Below the pieces are notes generated by a model. That model was not told the origin of the DNA, made no database searches, and worked only from the letters and a program-made list of their open reading frames with translations. Below, in pieces: positions 55,698 to 64,000 of a stretch of DNA of 64,000 nucleotides. The stretch comes from Madurella fahalii. Its lineage: Eukaryota; Ascomycota; Sordariomycetes; Sordariales. Both the position numbers and the translations under genes were made by a program. The stretch lies in contig CM056879.1 in assembly GCA_029876055.1 (NCBI GenBank), forward strand, positions 2,914,001-2,978,000, written 5' to 3'. The stretch's first letter is position 1. The number at the start of each line of letters is the position of its first letter.

Positions 55698-57843
55698 TCA
55701 GAGATCCCCTTTTCCGGGGACAACCTTGGCAGCCTGTACTGCGCTCATCTTCTTGATCCATGAATTGTTTGGCTGCACCTTCCTGACCGTCCGCAGCTCT
55801 TCGCTAGAGTAGCCGGGGATACGAATATTGTAGGTGCGCTCCAAGACAAGCTGGATGTCGCGGATTTCTAGAACCTTTGATCCTCGCTCCTTGGCGTTGC
55901 GGCAAGCCTGGTGGAGAACATTGTCGACAAATGCATCAGCCATGTTGAGGACAGACTGCAACATGTGTGAGCAATACGAGTGAACCGAATAAAGCTGAGG
56001 ACTTTCTTACCTCCTCCACTTCCGGAGTCAAAAGGTTCCCCTCTTGGCCCTCGGCGGCTCCGCCGCAGACTTGGCGCACCAACTCATCCAGCTTTTTCTT
56101 GTTGAGTACGCGCTCACCTTCGCCCTCGAGCTGGTACGCGGGGGTCTTAGGCAGGGCAGGCTGATTCATGACGCCTCCTCCGATGCCGCCGCCACCACTA
56201 TAGGTGGGACGGCCGCTGCCAATCCCACCGATGTTAGGGACAGGCTGGGGCATCTGGGCGGCCTTGTCGTGAAGAACCTTCGGGATTGGCAATTTGGATT
56301 GCAGGTTAGTCTGCGCAGTGGGTTGCGGCGGGTGCGCATGCGGATGTCCCGGTTGCTGGCCTGCGCCCATGACACCTAGAGTTGACGCTGGGGTGGTTCC
56401 TGATCCAGCCGTGGGGCCGCCCGGCATCGCGCCGGCGCGCTGTTGAGACGCCAAGTTCATGGCGGCAGCGTGTGTGAGCGGGCGGATATTCGCATTGGCT
56501 GTTGTGGGCGTCGCTGATTGCGGCGTTTGAATGCGCGCCGAGTTCTGCGTGGGAGTGCCCGCCGATTGCATTCCCGCGGCGCCGGCTGCCATGGCCGTGT
56601 TGAGAGGTGCAGGAAGCGGCTGCGCACCAGGCTCGATCTTAATCGGCGGTGGTGGTTGCTGAGCCTGCTGGGATTGTTGAGGTTGTTGAGGCTGCTGCTG
56701 GGGCATAGCAGGTTGCGCCGGGGCTGCTTGGGTGACGGGAGATGGTTGTGCCTGTGCTGGAGTCGCTGGAGCCTGCGCCTGCGACTGGTGTGGGTGTGCG
56801 GATGGCCCCTGCTGAGCAGGCAGCGCATTCACTCCCGGTATCCGGCCGGCGGCCAGTTGTTGTTTTTTGGCAGCCTCAATTGCCGCATTGACGGCAGCAG
56901 CCGAACTTTGCATCGGGTTCGCAGCTGCGGCCGCTGCGGCAGCAATCGTCGCTGGCCCATTACCCGCTCCTTGGCCGGGCTGGGCCACGCCTTGCGGCCG
57001 CCCTTGGTTCCCCGCATTCGGCGTCGTACCGCCGTTTTGGGCCGTCTTTTGGTTGCCGCCGCCGCCGCCATACTGCTTCCGGACGAGGTTGGCAAACCCT
57101 ATGGCATCCCCGTATTGTTTTTGAAGCTGTATCTTCCGCTCCTCAATCTTCTTCCTCTCTTCGGGAGATGGCGATGTGTTCTCCAGGGTTTGATCTATTG
57201 CCTTGATCCCGTTGCGGGCGCTCTCCATCGTGTAAATGGCTTTGGCGTACCGCTGCTTAATATCCTCAACCCACTTTGCCTTGTCCTGCACGGTTGGCGG
57301 CGGTTGAAACGTCATCTCGTTGACGTGATTGATGATATGAGGGGGGAGTGATCTGGCTGGTTGCTGTGGGGCGTTTGGATTCGGCGACGCCTGAGACGTT
57401 GTTGTAGGTGCTTGAGAAGAAGTGTTGCCCAAATTGCTAGGCCCGCTTTGGGCAGCCTGGGTCGGTTGGGTCTGAGGTGCGGTTTGGCCGCTTGGGACTG
57501 GCTGAGGCGGTCGCTGCTTTTGCTGTTGCTGCGCCTGCTGATTCTGTTGCTGCTGTTGGCGAATATGCTGGATCTTGGTAACCAAGATTTTCCCGAATTC
57601 CCCAATCTTCCTCTTGGCCTCGATCTGTTCCGGGGAGCCAGGGGCTGCGCTATCGTGCTGCTTCCAGAGATGCGCGAGGCCTTTCTCGTACTTGATCCTG
57701 TCTTCTTCGCCAAGGAACGTGATATTGCGCATCATCTCTGGCCGGTAGAGGGGAGGGCCCTGCTGCCGGATAGGGGCACCCGCAGCCTGCGCATTCAGAG
57801 CTGCCGGCCGGCCCGCCGTGTTTTGACCCGATGCCGAGTTCAT
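55698..57843 (-). CDS. taf12: TFIID/SAGA subunit Taf12
   Basis: Two exons, 57843-56011 and 55955-55698, intron 55 nt (GTAAGA...GCAG); 696 residues from MNSASGQNTAG. The N-terminal part has a conserved helical segment (RNITFLGEEDRIKYEKGLAH, LWKQHD, RKIGEFGKILVTKIQHIRQQ) followed by Gln/Pro/Ala-rich sequence of about 400 residues. The histone fold is at the C-terminus (about 590-665): KKKLDELVRQVCGG, EGNLLTPEVEE joined to SVLNMADAFVDNVLHQACRN, then LEIRDIQLVLERTYNIRIPG. The intron falls inside the second histone-fold helix. Family knowledge: Taf12 pairs with Taf4 in TFIID and with Ada1 in SAGA. The Gln-rich segments will vary between strains. Confidence 0.94.
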
Positions 57844-59201
57844 AGTGCGGTTTGTATCGTAACGTGGCGAGTGATTATCGAGGGAGGAGTGAAGCGAGGG
57901 CTGGGCTTTGTGGCAACCGCGAGACACTGCCGCAGCTGACGGCCTGCGATGCTTATCCTTCGGCGTCTGTGGGAACCTTGCTCACCCCCAAACGAAGAAA
58001 CAGAGAAAACAGGCGGATTCAGCACTTGAGGTAAAGATGCGGTGGAGGCTCGAGAGCCGTTTGAGGTGCACAGGTTGAAGAGGTCAAAAGACAACTGGAG
58101 CCTTCCTACGACGTTGTTCAAGGGATGCGGAATTAGCCGTCTGTGGCGTGTGAAATCTGCTGCACAAGCTTGGCTCGGCTGGCTTTGGTCAGGACGCACC
58201 AGCCACATAATGCACGGACCCAACAAGGTTCAAGCCGCAAGCTTCCACAAAATTTCAAACCTGCTGGTGTTGTCACTTGTAGAACTCGAGGCGTCATCCT
58301 CGTGAGAATCTCATACGGCAGGTATCTAGTCTTTGATGGCCGTGGACATTCTGAGGGATCGCTCTGAACAGCCTTACACACGCTTTGATCCTGTTGGCGA
58401 ATACCTCGGTCTTTTATGGCCTGTCACTTGGAAGTCATCGGCGCTACCAATCAAACCGTCACTCACACCCAACTCGGCATGGGGTAAGCCAGGCACCTCG
58501 GGCAAGCGTCTAGGGCCTATACCGTACCAGATACATTGTGCCTATGGAAGCGCCGTCTATAGGAACAAAGTCTATCTCGCTGCCCCAAAAGCAAGTCCGG
58601 TTACCATAGATTGTCACCCCACGCCCGGTGTGCCAAGCACTCCCTCACACGCACCATCCAGAATTGAAACTCGGCCCCAAAGGAGAGGGACGGAAGAATG
58701 CCCGTCACAGGAGGGCTGCCTCCCGAAATGCACAATCCCAAGTCTATCAGGTATCATCAACCATAAGCCATACAACTTCCCCCATCACGGGGTCCCGGTT
58801 CAGCTCCGGGGCTTGCCTTCCGGGAGGCAGGTCTGGGAAATGAAGGAAGCCATGATGGAAGTAGGTATATCATGAGAGATGCTTAAGAGTTGGTCCCGCG
58901 TCATATCCGCCGCCAATGTCGCCGTCATGAAAATGCATCGCTGAAAATGTGCCCCTGAAGAGATGCCACCCGCGCCCAGCATACATGCACCAAGAAAATA
59001 TTGCAGCATTCGTCGATTAAATTGCTTTTGTCGTTATCAAATCGTCGTCGTCGTCGTCATCGTTATCATCGTCGTCATCTTGCCAGTAGGGTTATCGTGG
59101 GGTTAGGAGGAGTTAAGAGGAGAAAGTATGATGAACGGGCCAGGCCGGTTATATCGTTACCCTCTTTGGTGGTGCCGACTAAAGGTGATTGTCGGTCGCC
59201 G
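57844..59201. other. Upstream region of TAF12
   Basis: 1.36 kb between two - strand genes. A frame at 58333-58875 (+) is open but starts at a non-ATG codon and shows no family-like sequence. A weak inverted repeat (about GCTGCCTCCCG / CGGGAGGCAG) is found near 58714 and 58820. A (TCG/TCA) repeat at 59042-59077 lies just after the neighbouring stop. Confidence 0.45.
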
Positions 59202-60151
59202 TTAAGGAGAATCGACTTCCATGGTAACGTATTCGTAGTATGGGAGCTCGCGTGCGAGGGTCTCGCCGATGAGAATCTCGTCTTCGCTCGAGTCCGGCTC
59301 GTCGAGCTCCTCAATTCTCGGGGGCGGTGGGTCTTGGAACTGCAAGCTTCGCCGATCACCGACCTTCCGGCGAAGGCGACGTGCGCTCGAGCCTACCTCG
59401 TCGGCACCGAGGAAAGCCTTGAGGTCCTCACGGTCCGTATCGCTACCGATACTCTCGCTGATAGTCCGCTTTCCGATACTGCCGGAGGTCATTCGCTTGC
59501 GCCTCTTTTCCGCACGTTGTTTAATCAGGAATTCCCGATACTCGATCTCGTCCATGTCTGTCTCGTCCGAGTCGTCGTCGCTGCAGTTGAGGTTCCCGAG
59601 GTTGTACATCATCCGTTGATCAATCTCGGGCCGGTTCCGGGATCTTGAACGGCTCCGGTCCGACTCAGCATATTCAATGGCACAGGGCCGGACAACACCC
59701 GGCCGGTCGTCATCGCTGTCGTCGAAGTCGCTCAGTTCCTCAACAATAAACCCGGCCTGCGTCACAATGCGCCCTGTCCTCGCTTGTTGAGGCACAGGTG
59801 GGGCCGGCTCCGGCCGCCGCTCTGGAATGCCCGACAGGGCGGGTCCTGCCGCATCCGACTCGTCGGAGTCCTCCGCCTCAGACGACGATGGAGACGATGC
59901 ACTGGTCGTGCGCGGAGAGAGCTGGTCGGGGTGGATCGCTCGGGGGTGGCTGAAATTCGGCCCATTAACCGCCATCCGGCCGGTCGATAACGGCGGCGGC
60001 GCCATCGGACGCAGAGGAATATGTGGCGCCGATACCCCGGGGGGGGACTACTCTTGCGGCCAAACACGGGGGATGCGGTCCTAGGGGTCTGCGGCGGGGA
60101 GGACGGCCCCACGTTTTGAGAGATTTTCAAATTTGTCGTTGTTGGCCACAT
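59202..60151 (-). CDS. Acidic Ser/Asp-rich protein, unknown function; exon join uncertain
   Basis: The main frame covers 59202 to about 59949 and continues open to 60005 and beyond; the likely start ATG (MWPTTTNLKISQNVG) at 60151 is in a different frame. They can be joined by an 86-nt intron 60035-59950 (donor GTATCG, acceptor TTCAG), giving 287 residues, or by one extra C in a C8 run at 60039-60046, giving about 316 residues with the segment GVSAPHIPLRPMAPP. The donor is poor, so I cannot choose. Visible features: acidic clusters (FDDSDDDRP, DSDETDMDEIEYREFL), a basic stretch KQRAEKRRKR, Ser/Arg repeats (SDRSRSRSRNR) and an ending YEYVTMEVDSP. It looks nuclear and largely disordered. I recognise no domain. 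Confidence 0.6.
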
Positions 60152-62223
60152 GGTTTGCGACTTTTGCTGGCTGCAAGCCCGTTGACGAATTCGGCGGGCG
60201 TTCGGTCCCAATAATTGCGTCGTTCTTCCTTGTAATAGTGTGGGGTAGAGGAAGTGGCGGGGAAAAAGATGGGCAGAATTTTTTTTTTTTCCTCCCCTTT
60301 CAAAGGTAAAAAGTGATCAGGGACGGGCTCAAGGCGTCAGCACCCAAAGAATAAACCTCCAGCGAGGAGATGATATGGGGCTTCGGTTGGTTGTCATGAT
60401 AATATCGTGGTAAAAGTATGGATGCAGGTTGCGTGCAGCCCAGGCTGATTCCCGATATTGGGGGAAGTCTGAGCAGGATCAAGCAATTGGGATTGTGGGG
60501 GGTTGATGACGGGACGGGAGGAGCTGCAGAAAATCGCTGGCCCGGCGCCACGAGTGGATTGTGCGCCGTTGCGCTGGTTGCTGTTTGGGCGCAAGAAAAT
60601 AATGCCTTGCGCAGAGGCCTGCAGCAAGAAATCGCAGCTGACTGACTGATGGGTGCCAGCAGCTCAGGGCCCGCTTCGAGGAAGAAGGGGTGTTGACCCG
60701 TGATAAGAGGTCTGGATAAAAAAGAGGAAAAAAAGAAGAACGGCGATAGGAGCTTTCAAGATGCCGTTCCTGGCGGTGAACTCTGGTCTGTTTCTGGCTG
60801 TTCAAAGCTGGTTCCTGCCGTCCGGGATCCGAGACTGGGCAACCTTCCAGAACTACGGACTACCTACTGAGTACAGTTGGGCGCCGGGCCGAAGTACCCA
60901 TCTTATAGTTTTGGCAGTATTTCGCTCCTAGCTTTGTGGTGCAGGGTTCCGAAGCCCCCTTGGACGTCAGCGGGTCGGCGGGAAAGGGGCAGAATGATGA
61001 AGAGCCGCCAGCGACCTGTGTCTGCCAGTCCGCGAGCGACTTCACCCGCCAGCCCATGTTAGTTCGGCGCTGTCGGAGGAGTAGCGGCAGCTTGGGCAGC
61101 AATGCTCCAGCAATCCCTGACATTGCCCCAGATGAATGTTGCAAGTGGAGGGGCTACAGGCCCCCGAGAGCGACTTAGAAGAGAGCATCACAGCGTAGAC
61201 CGGCGGTCGGTGTGAAGTCTTAGGGTATCAGTGGTTTCCGGGGCGCCGACTACATACTGTGGCGGTATGGACCTTTGTTGCGGTCGAGTTGTCATCGTGT
61301 CAGCACTGCGCAACAGAGCAGAAGGGATCCGCTCCAGCATTCCCAAGTCCATAAGGCTGGGCACTTCTCCAGAGCGTGACGGCAGCGAATCATGGCCCGA
61401 AGGTCCATCGAGAGAGTCTGGGGCCAGTGCCTATTTTTGCTGCCCGTTTCCGGCAGCGAGTTGTCCACCATGGTAGCTATGCCCAATGAGCGGAAGAATC
61501 GATACCGGCTGCAAGGAGAGAGGTGGCCATGCGCCTACGTGTTAACAGTAGGGATACTGCTTGGACGGATAGATTGCCGGTTGTGTTGCATTTCGCAAAT
61601 GCGCACTTAGTACACACCACCGTCTTTGAGATAATGGACGTTTTGCCATTTCGCATCCGAGCAAAGCGACAGCCATTGCGATGGATTCGACTTGATTCAA
61701 TACACGTATACGCTGGACACTGAGACCAATGGATCGTTTCGAAGTAATTCCAGAGCGGGAGAAGCAGTGGGGTTCGCGTGTGTAAGGTACTCTGTATGTT
61801 CGGCACCGGATGCCCGAATGCAGTTGGGCGTCATCCGCGCGAGTTTTCAGGACAGGGGCAGACCTCCGTCATGCACGTGGGGAACAGTCTGACCGAAAAT
61901 CGGCCGGATCAGAACACAAGGCATCAGAGATGCTTTTAGCGACGCTGTGCTGGAACGTAGACATCCAGTCGTTATCGACGGCTGTGCCTTCCGAGAAGGC
62001 GGGCAACTCACAGCTTGAATTTTGTTGTGATCAACGTGGGAAGGGACCTTGCTGGTATATCAGTCACGTGAGCCGCGGGGCTCTAGGCTTAGGTGATTGC
62101 AACAGATGCCAAGAGAAACAGCCCACTTGGAACTGGGCAACACAACCAAATCGGACATTTGGGGGTCGCTTTCATGATGCATTACCGACGGTTTGCGACC
62201 AGTATATTGCTAAATCCACAATA
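60152..62223. other. 2-kb divergent intergenic region
   Basis: Between the acidic-protein gene (-) and SPC34 (+). A T10 tract is at about 60280-60290. Short open frames on both strands overlap one another and have no recognisable motif. No repeat or RNA gene seen. Confidence 0.45.
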
Positions 62224-63041
62224 ATGTCGCTTCTTCAAGCACACCTGGAGCAAATCTCCATATCATGCCAGGGCATTGACAATCTCCCGTGAAGAACCCT
62301 CCCCTGGCGCCCTCATACATGTAATAAACATAACTGACAACCGACAGCTTCCCACCCCCAAAGATATTCACCAACTCCCTCCTCTCAAACCCCGACATTA
62401 CCTCCCTCATCCGCGATACCGAAGCTCACGAACGTGCCCTTTTTTCCGTCCCTCCACCTCCTCCCCCCGCCACAAGCCATAACCCGGACCCTCCGAAGCC
62501 CTCGTCACGGCGACGAACAGTCTTCAACGTGGCCGCGGGCGAAGTGACGGCCGGCCCGCCTCCAAATTCGACACGCAGCGGCCCAGCACGCCGTAACACG
62601 GCCGTGGCGGCTGTGTTGGGTGGTGACCTGCACGCGCAGATTGTACCGCGGGGCGGAGAGGGCCGGCTTGGAGGCGGCGACGTCGATATTGAGGTGCTTC
62701 TGCACAGCGCCGAGAAGCTGTGCGCCGTGTACCCGCTCCCCGGCGCACGCGAGCGGATCCCCATGCAGAGGCAAAAGTTTGCGCAGCAGAGCAATACGCT
62801 GGCATACTATGAGGCCAAAGTCGCCGAGCAGCAGGAGGCGCTGGAGCGGATGAATGCGGAGAGAATGTATGAAGAAGAGGCGGACGAGGAGGAGAAAGAG
62901 GAGAGTAGGGGAGGTGTTCTGACGGAAGAGGATCTCAGACGGGAGGAGGAGGTCGTCCGGGAGCTGGATAAGAAGAAGAAGGAACTTCAGACGAGATTGC
63001 GGGCTATTGAGAGCGACCTAGGCGGTCTTCTCGACATTTAA
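62224..63041 (+). CDS. spc34: DASH complex subunit Spc34
   Basis: Two exons, 62224-62288 and 62348-63041, intron 59 nt (GTGAAG...ACAG); 252 residues. The start MSLLQAHLEQISISCQGIDN leads over the junction into LPFPPPKIFTNSLLSNPDIT and SLIRDTEAHERALFSV, the Spc34 N-terminal signature. The middle holds RRRTVFNVAAGEV, a site with Aurora-type basic context, and DVDIEVLLHSAEKLCAVYPL. The C-terminus is a coiled coil (YYEAKVAEQQEALERMNAER, and REEEVVRELDKKKKELQTRL). Family knowledge: Spc34 is one of ten DASH/Dam1 subunits that ring microtubules and couple kinetochores to depolymerising ends; it is an Ipl1/Aurora target. It is the second kinetochore gene here besides MIS14. Confidence 0.9.
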
Positions 63042-63139
63042 CCTGGCGGCATGTTGATCATCAGCATGACGCACATGGAGCCTTTCAAGCTGGATTTATG
63101 ATGGATTATTATGCCAAAGGTCAGTGTTGGCTGTCACAG

Positions 63140-63876
63140 TTAACAGCTCATCCCCTCAGAGGAACCTGTGCTGATGGCGTGAGAGGATGCCTTTGCATGT
63201 GTAAACACTTCTAGGAATTTCTCCGCGTCCTGGGCACCTGATAGCTCGTATCGACCGTTTGATGGTGAAGTGGGGAACACCGCGGATACCCTTCTTATAC
63301 GCCTCCGGGACTTCCTGATCCACCTTTTGGCCTCCTTTTCCCCGGTCGAGCCACTCCTTGACCTCGGACTTATCCAAACTTGCCTTCTCGCCAATAGCGA
63401 CTAGAACATCCTGCGATAGGATGTCACCGCGCTCCTCAAAGTGGACTTTGAACATGGTTGAGACGAGGCGGTCCTCAGTCTCACTGGACTTGGTCTTGGC
63501 TAACTGGACGAGCCTTTGAGCGTCCCGGGCGGTGCCAACCTTACCCTGCCAGGAGAAGTTGATGCCTTCGGTGGTACCGAGGCTCGAAAGATAGGTTGTC
63601 GCCCACTCCATGCGCTCGGGCTCGATTTTCCTGGCCAGGTGAACGTTGCGATTGATACCCGTCTTGGGTAGGGAAGGATCGAGGTAGAAGGGATGCCAGC
63701 TGACGGTAAACGTGTCGTTGGCTCCACCGGGGATATCTCTGTTGTAGGCCTAGATGGCCCGTTCCAGGCGCTTCTTGCCCACGTAGCACCATGTAGGTTG
63801 TAAATCGGGCTGTTTGTGAGAATATGGCGACTTGAAGAATTGCGTCAGAGACGACCTTGATGTTAAGATTGGTCAT
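63140..63876 (-). pseudogene. Decayed DsbA/FrnE-like thioredoxin-fold oxidoreductase gene
   Basis: Similarity runs over the whole length of a DsbA-like (FrnE) oxidoreductase: MTNLNIKVVSD at 63876, YVGKKRLERAI, then DIPGGANDTFTVSWHPFYLD, NFSWQGKVGTARDAQRLVQL, AKTKSSETEDRLV, GVPHFTI and GRYELSGAQDAEKFLEVF. Three lesions break it. The region between VVSD and the WCYVGKK segment no longer contains a usable intron end or the expected Cys-Pro before WC, so the N-terminal active-site motif is damaged. A TAG at 63752-63750 interrupts AI*AYNRD. One extra A in AAA at 63260-63258 shifts the frame between HFTI and GRYEL. The remaining frame then reaches TAA at 63142-63140. Sequencing error could explain one lesion but hardly all three. 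SPC34 ends 98 nt away, convergently. Confidence 0.75.
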
Positions 63877-64000
63877 GTTACGGACAGTGTTGCTTCCGTA
63901 CGAATTGGGGTGTTGCCGTAGTAAAAAGACGATCCATTTTGGCAGCATCAAGAATGGAGTGTCCTGTCTTTGGTCTTGTATAGCGTCTCGAGCTTCAACT
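63877..64000. other. Right edge of the window
   Basis: 124 bases upstream of the decayed gene; nothing identifiable before the sequence ends. Confidence 0.5.

Noticed and set aside
58333..58875. 180-codon frame between TAF12 and the acidic-protein gene
   Set aside because: Begins at a non-ATG codon, many Pro/Ser/Arg with no pattern, no splice context.
1..64000. A gene cluster or defence-type system
   Set aside because: The genes are conserved housekeeping functions from unrelated pathways; no backbone biosynthetic enzyme, NLR-type protein, transposase, or CRISPR-like repeat array was found.

Overview
The window reads as nuclear chromosome from a filamentous ascomycete, most likely Sordariomycetes/Sordariales (Neurospora/Chaetomium-like). 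The reasons are many short introns of about 50-100 nt with GTRNGY donors and CTRAY-type branch points, GC-rich codon choice, CT-rich 5' leaders, a nuclear-encoded 147-residue ATP synthase subunit 9 precursor, and a long DIM-2-type cytosine methyltransferase as known from Neurospora. I see no bacterial-type operon, CRISPR array, rRNA, convincing tRNA or intact transposon. Gene models below were assembled by hand by joining exons whose splice phases close. Several genes (prefoldin 3, Mdm35, GPI1, ATP9, the 1079-residue mitochondrial protein) only appear once spliced.

Layout. 1-738: 3' part of a folliculin/Lst7 gene (+). 1910-3229: proteasome ATPase RPT3 (-). 4927-5493: small conserved-looking protein (+). 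6951-7777: kinetochore MIS14/NSL1 (+). 8248-9543: SEC14 (-). 9.5-12.3 kb: mostly empty, with one broken reading frame. 12271-13201: prefoldin 3 (-). 14319-15633: vacuolar protease A (+). 16072-18859: exosome nuclease RRP6 (-). 19220-19664: MDM35 (+). 20329-20750: small membrane protein (+), directly followed by GPI1 20779-23173 (+). 24395-25667: tubulin cofactor C (+). 26124-26681: mediator MED9 (-). 27189-28968: phosphoglycerate mutase (+). 30979-31573: ATP9 (-). 33295-35291: MYST acetyltransferase of the SAS2 type (-). 35636-38949: large probable mitochondrial protein (+). 40088-43951: DIM-2 (+). 45423-47240: secreted Ser/Thr-rich protein (+). 48086-49967: SLD2 (-). 50314-51474: RING protein (+). 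52255-54144: RPN3 (-). 55698-57843: TAF12 (-). 59202-60151: acidic nuclear-looking protein (-). 62224-63041: DASH subunit SPC34 (+). 63140-63876: decayed DsbA/FrnE-like gene (-).

Nearly all genes are single-copy housekeeping functions: proteasome (RPT3, RPN3), chromosome segregation (MIS14, SPC34, prefoldin 3 and TBCC for tubulin), transcription (MED9, TAF12, SAS2), RNA decay (RRP6), replication initiation (SLD2), GPI anchors (GPI1), mitochondria (ATP9, MDM35), traffic (SEC14, Lst7) and vacuole (PEP4). They do not form a pathway cluster; neighbours are simply co-located.

I found no clearly new biological system. The items most worth checking are a degraded DsbA-like gene with a CAG-to-TAG-compatible stop beside a genome carrying an intact DIM-2, a broken reading frame at about 11.87-12.23 kb, a 6-nt terminal coding exon in ATP9, an optional intron across the MDM35 stop codon, a possible homopolymer frameshift near 60.04 kb, and a small membrane-protein gene ending 28 nt before GPI1.
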